64,000 bases of DNA from NCBI RefSeq assembly GCF_017104965.1, contig NZ_JAAGPR010000002.1:1-64000 (forward strand). The letters are read 5' to 3'. Below, one piece after another: positions 17,348-26,369 of the stretch (its first letter is position 1; each line of letters begins with the position of its first letter). The translations under genes and the position numbers were made by a program. The stretch is from Paraburkholderia sp. Ac-20340. GTDB taxonomy: Bacteria; Pseudomonadota; Gammaproteobacteria; Burkholderiales; Burkholderiaceae. The notes beneath the pieces are model-generated. The model saw only the letters and a list, made by a program, of their open reading frames with translations, ran no database searches and had not been told where the DNA came from.

Positions 17348-18838
17348 TCAGCCGCGCCGGGCCACGCCATCCAGATAGCCGGCGAGAAAGCCCGGCAGCG
17401 CCGGATCGCCGCAGTTCGCGATGTTAAAGCGCATCCATGTCGTGGGCGACTGGTGCGGCGAAAACAGGCTGCCCGGCGTGAGCAGAAAGCCCGCTTCGTG
17501 GCCGGCGGCCGTGAGCGCATCGGCGTCCACGCCCGTATCGGCCCACAGGAACATGCCCGCGCCCGGCGCGATAAAGAGCTTGCAGCCGGCCCGCTCCAGC
17601 ATGCGCGCGGCCTTGTCGCGCACGCCGTCCAGCCGCGCGCGCAGGCGCTCGACGTGACGCCGGTAGTGGCCTTCGGTGAGCACGCGAAACAGCACGCGCT
17701 CGTTGATTTCGGGACTCGTCATGCCGACCAGCATCTTCTGGTCGGCGACTGCCTGCGCCACGTCGGGCGCGCTGGCGATGTAGCCCACGCGCAGATTGGG
17801 CGCGAGCGTCTTCGAAAAACTGCCGAGGTAGATCACGCGGCGCAACTGGTCGAGGCTCGCCAGGCGCGTGGCCGGATAGCCCGAGGGACACAGATCGCCG
17901 TAAATATCGTCCTCGACGACGATGAAATCGTATTGCTCCGCCAGACGCAGGATGCGAAACGCCTGCGCAGCCGTCAGCGACGTACCGGTGGGATTCTGCA
18001 GCACCGAATTGATGACGAGCATCTTCGGCCGCCAGGTCTCGACCAGCGCTTCGAGCGCGTCGAGGTCCGGGCCATCGGGCGTGTACGGCATGCCTACCAG
18101 CCGCGCGCCCTGCGAGGCGAAGCGCCCGAACATCTGGAACCACGCCGGATCGCCGACGATCACCGTGTCGCCGGGCTGCACGTAGATGCGCGCAAGCAGG
18201 TCGATCGCCTGGGTGATGCCCGAGACCAGCACGATCTGGTCCGGCGTCGCGCCAATTTCCATTTCCGCCATGCGCGTCTGCAACTGCTGGCGCAGCGGCA
18301 GAAAGCCTTGCGGCGAACCGAAGCCCAGCAGTTGCGTGCCGCTTTGCCGTCCCAGCGAGCGCATCGCGCCCGCCAGCAGTTCGCCGTCGAGCCAGCGCGC
18401 GGGCAGATAGCCCAGACCCGGCCCTTTTTCTGGATGCGTCGATTGATGGAGCATGTTGCGCAGCAGCCAGACCACGTCGATGGTGGGCGGCGCGGGCGGC
18501 TGTTGCACTTCGGGCGCGGCCTCGCCGTTTGCGGCGGGCGCGAGACGCCGGTCCATCGGCATGACGGCGGCCGCGGCCAGCCGCTCGCGCACGTAAAAGC
18601 CCGAACCGCGCCGCGAATCCAGATAACCCTGGGCAACGAGGCGCTCGTAGGCTTCGACCACGGTAAAGCGCGACACGCCCTTGTCGAGCGCGAGCTTGCG
18701 GATGGACGGCATACGCATGCCGGGGCGAAACACCCGTTCCTCGATGCGGCGGCGGCCCCACTGCACGAGCTGGTCGACGAGCGTGAGGGTGGCCGCGTCA
18801 TGCGGGGCGGGAATCTGGTCGAGCGGGACGGACGACAT
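17348..18838 (-). CDS. MocR/GntR-type regulator with aminotransferase domain
   Basis: A 496-residue MocR-type regulator. An N-terminal winged helix of GntR type (residues about 14-82, with SIRKLALDKGVSRFTVVEAYERL) is fused to a class I aminotransferase fold with the PLP lysine Lys343 in LGSFSKTLAPNLRVGY. Such proteins use PLP as a sensor, often for amines or amino acids. It is divergent from a VOC-EamA pair across a 125-bp region with phased GTACCG-type repeats (18851-18929). Those repeats are likely its operator, and it may also regulate itself. Confidence 0.92.
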   Translation of the reverse strand: MSSVPLDQIPAPHDAATLTLVDQLVQWGRRRIEERVFRPGMRMPSIRKLALDKGVSRFTVVEAYERLVAQGYLDSRRGSGFYVRERLAAAAVMPMDRRLAPAANGEAAPEVQQPPAPPTIDVVWLLRNMLHQSTHPEKGPGLGYLPARWLDGELLAGAMRSLGRQSGTQLLGFGSPQGFLPLRQQLQTRMAEMEIGATPDQIVLVSGITQAIDLLARIYVQPGDTVIVGDPAWFQMFGRFASQGARLVGMPYTPDGPDLDALEALVETWRPKMLVINSVLQNPTGTSLTAAQAFRILRLAEQYDFIVVEDDIYGDLCPSGYPATRLASLDQLRRVIYLGSFSKTLAPNLRVGYIASAPDVAQAVADQKMLVGMTSPEINERVLFRVLTEGHYRRHVERLRARLDGVRDKAARMLERAGCKLFIAPGAGMFLWADTGVDADALTAAGHEAGFLLTPGSLFSPHQSPTTWMRFNIANCGDPALPGFLAGYLDGVARRG

Positions 18839-18850
18839 GGCGGCTCCAAC

Positions 18851-18930
18851 TGTACCGAACACTATCGGGCCGATTGTACCGTTACTGTCCGCCACCATAC
18901 CGGTACATTTGATTGCATGCGTACCGGTAT
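18851..18930. promoter_or_regulatory. Candidate MocR operator: four TACCG repeats
   Basis: Four TACCG motifs start at 18853, 18877, 18898 and 18922. The first and second are 24 bp apart and so are the third and fourth. The last two form perfect palindromes (TACCGGTA). The block lies between divergent genes of the MocR regulator and its likely targets, as in known MocR operators with direct repeats. No binding data support it. Confidence 0.6.
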
Positions 18931-18963
18931 GCTTTCCGGTCCGAACCACCCATCCCGCCCCAC

Positions 18964-19671
18964 ATGACTGCTACGCCGCTGCGCCTCGATCACCTTGTCG
19001 TCTCCGCCCGAACGCTGGAAGAAGGCGTGCAATATGTCGCCGATACGCTCGGCGCATCGCCCGCTGGCGGCGGCGCGCATCCGCTGATGCGCACGCACAA
19101 CCGGCTGCTGGGCCTGTGGGGCGGCACGTATCTGGAAGTCATTGCGATCGATCCCGGCGCGCGCGGCGCGGGTACAACGGCATCGCCCAGCCGCGCCCGC
19201 CTGTTCGCCCTCGACGATGCCGAAGTCCAGGCGCGCCTCGAAAAAGGGCCTTATCTGTCGCACTGGGTCGTGCGCGTCGAGCCGCCCAGGAATCTCGAAC
19301 GCTGGCGCGCCCAGTTTCCGCAGCGCATCCCCGACCTCGTGCCGATGACGCGCGGCAATCTCGGCTGGCAGCTCAGCGTGCCGCTCGACGGCGCGTTCCC
19401 GAACTGGCAAGGCGCCGGCGATGGCATCCTGCCCTCGCTGATCCAGTGGGACACGCCGCGCCATCCGTCGCAAACGCTCGCCGATACCGGCATCGCGCTG
19501 CACAAGCTCATCGCCTTTCATCCGCAAGCGCCGCTCGTGCGCGAGCAACTGGCCTGGCTTGGCGCGGACCATCTGATTACGGTTGAAGATGCTTTAAGTC
19601 CTGCGCTTGCCGCGCAGTTCGAAACCCCGTCGGGAACGCGATCGCTCGGCGCGCCCCGCACCTTGGTCTGA
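18964..19671 (+). CDS. VOC-superfamily protein (glyoxalase-like)
   Basis: A 235-residue protein whose N-terminus (RLDHLVVSARTLEEGVQYV) and LGLWGGTYLEVIAIDP segment match the glyoxalase-like domain that occurs in single-copy VOC proteins of about this length. The exact reaction is unknown. It is the first gene downstream of the MocR operator and lies 19 bp before an EamA transporter gene, suggesting that MocR controls both. The upstream in-frame ATG at 18913 lies inside the operator, so 18964 is preferred. Confidence 0.78.
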   Translation: MTATPLRLDHLVVSARTLEEGVQYVADTLGASPAGGGAHPLMRTHNRLLGLWGGTYLEVIAIDPGARGAGTTASPSRARLFALDDAEVQARLEKGPYLSHWVVRVEPPRNLERWRAQFPQRIPDLVPMTRGNLGWQLSVPLDGAFPNWQGAGDGILPSLIQWDTPRHPSQTLADTGIALHKLIAFHPQAPLVREQLAWLGADHLITVEDALSPALAAQFETPSGTRSLGAPRTLV

Positions 19672-19690
19672 CGAGCGCGACTCACCCACC

Positions 19691-20596
19691 ATGAAAGCAC
19701 GTGAAACCCAGGGCATGATGCTCGGCCTCGTTGGCGTCATGATCTTCAGTCTGACTCTGCCGATGACGCGTATCGTCGTCCTCGAATTCCATCCGCTGCT
19801 CAACGGTCTCGGACGCGCGCTCGCCGCCGCCGTGCCCGCCGCCCTGCTGCTGTTCATCCGCCGCGAAAAGCGGCCGACCTGGCCGCAGGTCAAAAGTCTT
19901 GCCGTCGTGTCGCTGGGCGTGATCGTCGCCTATCCGGTGTTTTCCGCGTGGGCGATGAAGAGCGTGCCCGCTTCGCACGGCGCCATCGTCAACGGTCTGC
20001 AACCGCTGGCCGTGGCGATCTACGCCGCGTGGCTCTCGCACGAGCGGCCGTCGAAGGCGTTCTGGGTCAGCGCGCTGATCGGCAGTGCGCTGGTCGTGGC
20101 CTTCGCGCTGCAGGCGGGCGGCGGCGCGCTGCACGCCGGCGACGCGTGGATGCTGGTGGCCGTGGGTATCGGCGCACTCGGTTATGCCGAAGGCGCGCGG
20201 CTCGCGCGGCAACTGGGCGGCTGGCAGGTGATCTGCTGGGCGCTGGTGCTGTCGGCGCCGTTCCTCGTGCTGCCGGTCGGCTGGCTGGCGTGGGCGCATC
20301 ACGTGGCGCATCCCGAACCGGTCGCGCTCAAGACCTGGCTGGCGTTCGGCTACGTCACGCTGTTTTCGCAGTTCATCGGCTTCTTCGCCTGGTACGCGGG
20401 CCTCGCCATGGGCGGCACGGCGCGTGTCGGCCAGGTCCAGCTGCTGCAGATTTTCTTCACGATGGCGTTCTCGGCGCTGGCGTTTGGCGAGCACGTTGCG
20501 CCTTCGGCCTGGCTCTATGCCGCCGCCGTGATCGCCACCGTGATGTTGGGCCGACGCGCCGCCATTCGCACCGCGCCCGTGCCCGCGCGCGCTTGA
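19691..20596 (+). CDS. EamA/DMT-family transporter
   Basis: A 301-residue membrane protein with ten hydrophobic segments in two EamA repeats, typical of drug/metabolite exporters. It is the second gene of the pair facing the MocR regulator, so a MocR-controlled exporter of an amine or amino acid is a reasonable guess. The substrate is not visible in the sequence. The ATG at 19691 follows the stop of the VOC gene by 19 bp. A perfect 30-bp palindrome lies beyond the stop. Confidence 0.85.
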   Translation: MKARETQGMMLGLVGVMIFSLTLPMTRIVVLEFHPLLNGLGRALAAAVPAALLLFIRREKRPTWPQVKSLAVVSLGVIVAYPVFSAWAMKSVPASHGAIVNGLQPLAVAIYAAWLSHERPSKAFWVSALIGSALVVAFALQAGGGALHAGDAWMLVAVGIGALGYAEGARLARQLGGWQVICWALVLSAPFLVLPVGWLAWAHHVAHPEPVALKTWLAFGYVTLFSQFIGFFAWYAGLAMGGTARVGQVQLLQIFFTMAFSALAFGEHVAPSAWLYAAAVIATVMLGRRAAIRTAPVPARA

Positions 20597-20626
20597 GCGA
20601 TTTTCGCGTCATAATCGAAGGTTTTC

Positions 20627-20656
20627 GGCGGTCGCTGGATTAATCCAGCGACCGCC
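20627..20656. repeat. Perfect 30-bp palindrome
   Basis: GGCGGTCGCTGGATT and its exact reverse complement stand next to each other, with no loop and no T-run. It lies between the EamA gene and the aminotransferase gene. It could be a terminator of the L-shaped type or an operator. Confidence 0.85.
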
Positions 20657-20715
20657 AGACAGATCCATTCAGATTCACCCCGGATTCACTCGCCCGACCC
20701 TAAAAAGGAGACCCC

Positions 20716-21915
20716 ATGGACCAGAGCGATCTCAAAGCCGCGCCCGCGTGGCAACTGTCCGAGCGCGCAATCAAGCTGACCAGCTCGGCGATTCGCGAAA
20801 TCCTGAAGGTCACCGAACGGCCCGAAGTCATCTCCTTCGCCGGCGGCCTGCCCGCTCCGGCCACCTTCCCGGCCGAGGAAATGCGCGCCGCCGCCGACCG
20901 CATCCTGCGCGACGATCCGTCCGGCGCGCTCCAGTACAGCGCGACCGAAGGCTATATGCCGCTGCGCGAATGGGTCGCCGAACGCCATTCCGTGGGCGGC
21001 GTGAAGGTGCGTGCGTCGCAGGTGCTGATCACCACGGGTTCGCAGCAGGCGCTCGACCTGATCGGCAAGGTGCTGGTCTCGCCCGATAGCCCGGTGCTGG
21101 TGGAAACGCCCACGTACCTGGGCGCGCTGCAGTCGTTCTCGCTCTACGAGCCGAAGTACGTGCAGGTGCCGACCGACGAACGCGGCCTCGTGATCGAAGG
21201 CCTCACGCCGGAAATGACCGCCGGCGCGCGTCTGCTCTACGCCATCCCGAACTTCCAGAACCCGACCGGCCGCCGTCTGCCGCTCGAACGCCGCCAGGCG
21301 CTCGCGGAATTCGCGAAGACCTCGCCGTTCCCGGTGATCGAGGACGATCCCTACGGCGCCCTGCTCTACGCAGGCGAGCCGCTGCCGACCGTGCATTCGA
21401 TGGCGCCCGAACATATCGTGCATCTGGGTTCGTTCTCGAAGGTGCTGGCGCCGGGCCTGCGCGTGGGCTACATCATCGCGCCCGAAGACCTGCACTTCAA
21501 ACTCGTGCAGGCCAAGCAGGCCACCGATCTGCACACGCCGAGCTTCACCCAGCGCATCGTCCACGAAGTCATCAAGAACGGCTTCCTCGACACGCATATC
21601 CCGAAGGTGCGCGCGCTCTATCGCGACCAGTGCGAAGCGATGCTCGATTCGCTCAAGCGCAACATGCCCGAAGGCGTGAGCTGGAATCGCCCGGAAGGCG
21701 GCATGTTCATCTGGGTCACGCTGCCGCAACAGATCGACAGTATGAAGTTGCTGGAAGAAGCGGTCGCGCAAAACGTGGCATTCGTGCCCGGCGCGCCGTT
21801 CTTCGCGAGCGAGCCGCAGCACAACAAGCTGCGTCTGTCGTTCGTCACCGTGCCGCCGGCGAAGATCGAAGAAGGCGTGGCGAAGATCGCCGCCCTGATC
21901 CGCGCGCGCCTGTAA
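20716..21915 (+). CDS. PLP-dependent aminotransferase (LysN/2-aminoadipate type)
   Basis: A 399-residue class I aminotransferase. The PLP lysine is Lys242 in LGSFSKVLAPGLRVGY, the substrate-binding NPTG region is at 182-185, and the start ISFAGGLPAPATFP matches the LysN-like branch (2-aminoadipate or aromatic amino acids). The substrate is inferred from family only. A ridA gene starts 64 bp downstream and a phzF gene follows. RidA proteins remove reactive enamines made by PLP enzymes, so the grouping makes biochemical sense. Confidence 0.9.
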   Translation: MDQSDLKAAPAWQLSERAIKLTSSAIREILKVTERPEVISFAGGLPAPATFPAEEMRAAADRILRDDPSGALQYSATEGYMPLREWVAERHSVGGVKVRASQVLITTGSQQALDLIGKVLVSPDSPVLVETPTYLGALQSFSLYEPKYVQVPTDERGLVIEGLTPEMTAGARLLYAIPNFQNPTGRRLPLERRQALAEFAKTSPFPVIEDDPYGALLYAGEPLPTVHSMAPEHIVHLGSFSKVLAPGLRVGYIIAPEDLHFKLVQAKQATDLHTPSFTQRIVHEVIKNGFLDTHIPKVRALYRDQCEAMLDSLKRNMPEGVSWNRPEGGMFIWVTLPQQIDSMKLLEEAVAQNVAFVPGAPFFASEPQHNKLRLSFVTVPPAKIEEGVAKIAALIRARL

Positions 21916-21979
21916 GGCCGCACGCAGACTGCACACGAAGATCGCATCAACCGACCAACCCGTACAAGGACTCCTGATC

Positions 21980-22444
21980 ATGGCTGACATCAACATCTAC
22001 GACCGTCTCGAACAGCTCGGCATCGAACTGCCGCAGGCAGGCGCGCCCGCCGCCGCTTACGTGATGAGCGCGCAGAGCGGCAACACGGTGTACCTGTCGG
22101 GCCACATCGCGAAGAAAGACGGCAAGGTGTGGGCCGGCAAGCTCGGCGACACGCTCTCGACCGAAGAAGGCAAGGCCGCTGCACGCTCGATCGCGATCGA
22201 CCTGATCGCCACGCTGCACGCTCACACGGGCGACCTCAACAAGGTCAAGCGCGTCGTCAAGCTGATGAGCCTCGTGAACTCCACGTTCGACTTCACCGAA
22301 CAGCACATCGTCACGAACGGCGCGTCGGAACTGGTCGCCGATGTGTTCGGCGAAAAGGGCAAGCATGCGCGCTCGGCGTTCGGCGTCGCGCAGATTCCGC
22401 TTGGCGCGTGCGTCGAGATCGAACTGATCGCCGAAGTCGAGTAA
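21980..22444 (+). CDS. RidA-family protein
   Basis: A 154-residue member of the RidA (YjgF/YER057c/UK114) family, of the longer type that starts with an extra helix. Typical segments are GNTVYLSGHIAKKDGK and FGVAQIPLGACVEIELIAEVE. RidA proteins deaminate 2-aminoacrylate-type enamines. The usual Arg105 of E. coli RidA is replaced here by the segment AQIPLGACVEIE, so activity may differ from RidA. It is probably co-transcribed with the aminotransferase gene before it. Confidence 0.87.
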   Translation: MADINIYDRLEQLGIELPQAGAPAAAYVMSAQSGNTVYLSGHIAKKDGKVWAGKLGDTLSTEEGKAAARSIAIDLIATLHAHTGDLNKVKRVVKLMSLVNSTFDFTEQHIVTNGASELVADVFGEKGKHARSAFGVAQIPLGACVEIELIAEVE

Positions 22445-22498
22445 GCGCTCTGTTTTGCGAGCCGGTGCGCCACTGCGCCGGCTCGCCGCAACGACCTC

Positions 22499-22530
22499 GA
22501 ACCGCGCCGCAAGGTGCGGTTTTTTTTTCG
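22499..22530 (+). terminator. Rho-independent terminator after ridA-like gene
   Basis: AACCGC and GCGGTT form a stem, with a run of nine T after it. It lies about 60 bp after the ridA stop, so the phzF gene probably has its own promoter. Confidence 0.75.
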
Positions 22531-22560
22531 CCGTGCGTTTTCATCCTGATCTTGCCGACC

Positions 22561-23490
22561 ATGACGACATCGACACTTCGCAGCGTCCGCTTCAAACAGG
22601 TCGACGTATTCACGTCGCGGCCCTTCAAGGGCAACCCGCTCGCCGTCGTTTTCGACGCCGATGCACTCGACACCGCGCAGATGCAGGCCATCGCGCGCTG
22701 GACCAATCTGTCCGAAACGGCCTTTCTGCTCGCGCCCACCGATGCGCGCGCCGACTATCGCGTGCGCATCTTCACGACCGAAGGCGAGTTGCCGTTCGCG
22801 GGTCATCCGACGATCGGCTCGGCGCACGCGTTCCTCGACAGCGGCCGCACGCCGAAGACGCCTGGCCGTCTCGTGCAGGAATGCGGCGCGGGCCTGGTCG
22901 AACTGGCGCAGCAGCGTGAAGCCAGCGAAAACGCGCCCGCGCAATGGGCGTTCGCCGCGCCGCCCGCCACGGTCACGCCCCTGCCCGCCGCGCAGTACGA
23001 CGCGTTGCGCGCGGCGCTGCGCTCGGATGCGATCGACTTCGATGCGCCGCCGTGCGGCGTCGATAACGGCGCGCCCTGGCTCGTGGTGCGTTTTCCGTCG
23101 GCGCAGGACGTGCTCGCGCTCGACATCGACTATGACGCGCTCGCCGTCGTGGCAGCGGGCGTGGGCGCGCAAGGTCTGGCTGCCTACGGCCCGCACGCCG
23201 CCAACGGTCCTGCCACGTTCGAAGTGCGCTGCCTGATGACGGGGCTCGGCAAAGGCGAAGACCCGGTGACCGGCAGTGCGAACGCCGCCATCGCCCTGTT
23301 GCTCGCGCAGCAGAATCGACGCCCCGGCGAGCGCTACACCGTGCGCCAGGGCACCGTCATGGGCCGCGAAGGCGACGTCGCGGTGACTTATGACAAAGCA
23401 AGCGACGATGCAGACGTCGGCGCAAGCGGCAAGATCTGGGTCGGCGGCGCAACAGTCACGGTGGTCGACGGTTCGATCCAGCTCGCATGA
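22561..23490 (+). CDS. PhzF-family isomerase
   Basis: A 309-residue protein of the PhzF/diaminopimelate-epimerase fold. The active-site Glu lies in NLSETAFL, the GHPTIGSA loop follows, and GEDPVTGSANAAIA is the second conserved signature. Substrates in this family vary from phenazine precursors to unknown metabolites, and no phenazine genes are present. It is grouped with the LysN-like and ridA-like genes, which suggests a role in amine or amino acid metabolism. It begins after the terminator at 22499-22530. Confidence 0.88.
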   Translation: MTTSTLRSVRFKQVDVFTSRPFKGNPLAVVFDADALDTAQMQAIARWTNLSETAFLLAPTDARADYRVRIFTTEGELPFAGHPTIGSAHAFLDSGRTPKTPGRLVQECGAGLVELAQQREASENAPAQWAFAAPPATVTPLPAAQYDALRAALRSDAIDFDAPPCGVDNGAPWLVVRFPSAQDVLALDIDYDALAVVAAGVGAQGLAAYGPHAANGPATFEVRCLMTGLGKGEDPVTGSANAAIALLLAQQNRRPGERYTVRQGTVMGREGDVAVTYDKASDDADVGASGKIWVGGATVTVVDGSIQLA

Positions 23491-23932
23491 AAATGCGCAC
23501 AGTGAACGCTTCATCCAGACTTCGCTGACGCCAGAAACACAACATTTAACGCGCGACGCCGACGCGTCCGGGCACGCGGGCACGCCCGCTGCGCCGGCCT
23601 GCGCGTCCCCGCGCAGGCCTTATTCCAGCTAGCTGCGCGTAACGCGGAGCCACTTCGCGGATCGTCGCTCGTATGCGCCGCACATCGCACGCTGTTGCGC
23701 TTGCACTCTCAACTCGCGTATACCCGAGGGGGGACCGCTTCCTTAATCATTCCCCAACCATTAAGATCGAAACATCGGACGCAAAAAAGCGCGTCCTCCT
23801 GACTTTTGTCCGCGCGTACCGCGCTCTTTCCTTAGCCGTTCCGCATCCGATGCCGCCGATCCAACCGAGCGCCTTGTTGTCGTCCCGGCCGCCGCATCAG
23901 CGGCGCGGCAATCCGCGTGCACGGCGGACGAG
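23491..23932. other. Intergenic region before the GGDEF-EAL gene
   Basis: These 442 bp separate the phzF gene and the GGDEF-EAL gene, both on the plus strand. I see a poor sigma-70-like pair near 23695-23725 (TTG..., TATACC). No ORF, hairpin or repeat is supported. Confidence 0.4.
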
Positions 23933-26293
23933 ATGAGCACCAACTGGCGCCCCTTCACCCGTGAAGGCGGCCTGCGTGCCACGCAGGGGCCGGCGTACAC
24001 GCGTCCGCGCACGCTGCTGGCAATTCCGCTGCTGGGCGTGCTGGTGCTGATCCTGCTCTGGGCGGTGATCTTCACGCGGCTGTCGGTCGAAAAGGAAGCG
24101 ACGCTGCGCGAAGCGACCGCCTCCGCCGCGATCCTCTCCGCGGCGCTCGAACAGCACACCGTCAAGGCGATCCATCAGGTCGACCAGATCACCCGCTTCG
24201 TCAAATACGAATTCGAGAAGACGCCCGATCGCTTCAATCTGGCCAACACGGTCGAGAAAGGCGTGGTGCAGAGCGATTCGCTCGTGCAGGTGTCGATCAT
24301 CGACGAGCACGGCCGCCTGGTCGCCAATACCGCCGACCCGAATCCCAAACCCATCGACCTCTCGGACCGCGAGCACTTCAAGGTGCACGAGCACGAGAAC
24401 GACGATCAGCTCTTTATCAGCAAGCCGGTGCTCGGCCGCATCTCGGGCCACTGGACCTTGCAGATGACGCGCCGCCTCAATCATCCGGATGGCTCGTTCG
24501 CAGGCGTCGTGGTGGTCTCGGAAGACCCCGGCTATTTCACCAGCGACTTCTACAACAACGCGGCCATCGGCCGTGACGGCGTGATCGCCGTGATCTCGGA
24601 CACCGGCGCCGTGCTCGCGCGCCGCACCGGCAACGCCGACCGCGCGAGCGGCGCCTTCTCCGCGAGCGGCGTCTATCCGATTTCGGAACACGTGTCGGGC
24701 ACCTATGCCGATCCGATCGATCACGTGACGCGCATCGTTTCGTACCGCCATATCGACGGTTACCCGCTCGCGGTGCTGGTCGGTCTTTCGCAGGCCGAAG
24801 AGTTCGCCGACTACAACCACACGCGCGACGTCTATCTGATGATGGCGACGTTCATCTCGCTCGCCATGCTGTCGTTCTTCGCCGTGGCGACGGGCTTGAT
24901 CGGCAAGCTGCTCGGACGCGAGCGCGAGATGTCGCAACTCGTGCAGTACGACCTGCTGACCGGCCTGCCCAACCGCTACGCCACGCTGCAGCGGCTGCGC
25001 CACGAAGTCTCGCAGCCGGGCAATCTCGGACGCCTCGCGATTCTCTTTATCGACCTCGACAACTTCAAGACCGTCAACGACACGCTCGGCCACAACGCCG
25101 GCGATATCGTGCTGCAGATGAGCGCCGCGCGTCTGGCCGATGCGGTCGGCGGCGCGGGCACGCTTGCGCGCATCGGCGGCGACGAGTTCGTGGTCATCAT
25201 CAAGGGCGACGAAATCGAGAAGCGCGCCAGCACGCTCGCGGAAACCACCAACGCGGCCTTCACGCATCCGTTCGACGTGCGCGGCAGCGCCTTCGTGCTG
25301 CATGCGAGTACCGGCATCGCCCTCTTCGCGGTGGCGCACGAAAGCGAAATCGACCTGCTCAAGAAGGCCGATCTGGCGATGTACGCCGCCAAGGAAGCGG
25401 GCCGCAACTGCTTCCGCTTCTACTCGCCGCAGCTCGCGCATCGCGCCGATCATCTGATGAAGTGGGAGCAGCAGCTGCGCGTGGCGCTCGCCGAAGGGCA
25501 ACTGTTCCTAGCCTATCAGCCGAAGATCGATCTGCGCCGCCGCTGCATTACCGGCTTCGAGGCGCTGGTGCGCTGGAACCATCCGCAATACGGGCTGATT
25601 CCGGCGAGCGAATTCATTCCGGTGGCCGAATCGACCGGCCTGATCGTGCCGGTGGGCGACTTCGTGATCCGCACGGCCTGCGCACAACTCGCGCAATGGC
25701 AGCAGCAGGGTTATGAAACGCTCTCGCTTGCGGTCAATATTTCAGCGGTGCAATTCTGGCGCGGCGATCTCTACGAGACCATTTCGCACGCGATCGAAGA
25801 GACCGGCATCGCGGCGCACAAGCTCGAACTGGAAATCACCGAAACCGCGATGATGGAGTACCCCGAACTGGTCTCCGAGAAAATCTTCGCGCTCAAGCGC
25901 CTGGGCGTGCGCGTCGCGCTCGACGATTTCGGCACGGGGTATTCGTCGCTGTCCTATCTGAATCGCTTCGCGGTGGACACGCTCAAGGTGGACCGCTCGT
26001 TCGTGCAGGCCATTCCCGCCGATCGCAGCGTGTGCGTGATGGTGTCGGCGATCGTCAATCTGGCGCGTTCGCTGGGTCTGACCGTGGTGGTCGAAGGCAC
26101 CGAAACAGAGGAGCAGATTGCGTGGCTCGCAGCGCTCGGGCCGATCGAGGCGCAGGGTTTCCTGTTCTCGCGTCCGGTGCCGGTGGAAGGCGTGGCGGCG
26201 CTGATCGAGCGGTTTGGCGTGTGCGGCGCGTCATCGGACGATGTGCGCGAGCAGCGTATCGAGCGGTTGAGCGACGCGCAGCAGTCGCGCTGA
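23933..26293 (+). CDS. Membrane-bound GGDEF-EAL protein with extracytoplasmic sensor
   Basis: A 786-residue cyclic di-GMP enzyme. TM1 is at about 27-48, an extracytoplasmic CACHE-like sensor at about 49-300, TM2 at about 301-321, the GGDEF domain at about 335-500 with GGDEF at 415-419, and the EAL domain from about 515 with EAL at 543-545. Both catalytic motifs are intact. The product-inhibition site (RxxD at five residues before GGDEF) is absent at the usual spacing. It could therefore be both a cyclase and a phosphodiesterase; which activity dominates cannot be told. It is a single gene closed by a two-way terminator. Confidence 0.93.
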   Translation: MSTNWRPFTREGGLRATQGPAYTRPRTLLAIPLLGVLVLILLWAVIFTRLSVEKEATLREATASAAILSAALEQHTVKAIHQVDQITRFVKYEFEKTPDRFNLANTVEKGVVQSDSLVQVSIIDEHGRLVANTADPNPKPIDLSDREHFKVHEHENDDQLFISKPVLGRISGHWTLQMTRRLNHPDGSFAGVVVVSEDPGYFTSDFYNNAAIGRDGVIAVISDTGAVLARRTGNADRASGAFSASGVYPISEHVSGTYADPIDHVTRIVSYRHIDGYPLAVLVGLSQAEEFADYNHTRDVYLMMATFISLAMLSFFAVATGLIGKLLGREREMSQLVQYDLLTGLPNRYATLQRLRHEVSQPGNLGRLAILFIDLDNFKTVNDTLGHNAGDIVLQMSAARLADAVGGAGTLARIGGDEFVVIIKGDEIEKRASTLAETTNAAFTHPFDVRGSAFVLHASTGIALFAVAHESEIDLLKKADLAMYAAKEAGRNCFRFYSPQLAHRADHLMKWEQQLRVALAEGQLFLAYQPKIDLRRRCITGFEALVRWNHPQYGLIPASEFIPVAESTGLIVPVGDFVIRTACAQLAQWQQQGYETLSLAVNISAVQFWRGDLYETISHAIEETGIAAHKLELEITETAMMEYPELVSEKIFALKRLGVRVALDDFGTGYSSLSYLNRFAVDTLKVDRSFVQAIPADRSVCVMVSAIVNLARSLGLTVVVEGTETEEQIAWLAALGPIEAQGFLFSRPVPVEGVAALIERFGVCGASSDDVREQRIERLSDAQQSR

Positions 26294-26313
26294 TCGCCAG
26301 GTGTTCCCGGCTC

Positions 26314-26356
26314 AATAAAAAAGGCAGCGCGGTACACACCGCCCTGCCTTTTTAGC
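26314..26356. terminator. Bidirectional Rho-independent terminator
   Basis: AAAAAGGCAG...GCGGT/ACCGC...CTGCCTTTTT forms a stem between the convergent GGDEF-EAL gene and the acetylpolyamine amidohydrolase gene. Confidence 0.85.
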
Positions 26357-26369
26357 GTCTGACGGTCGC

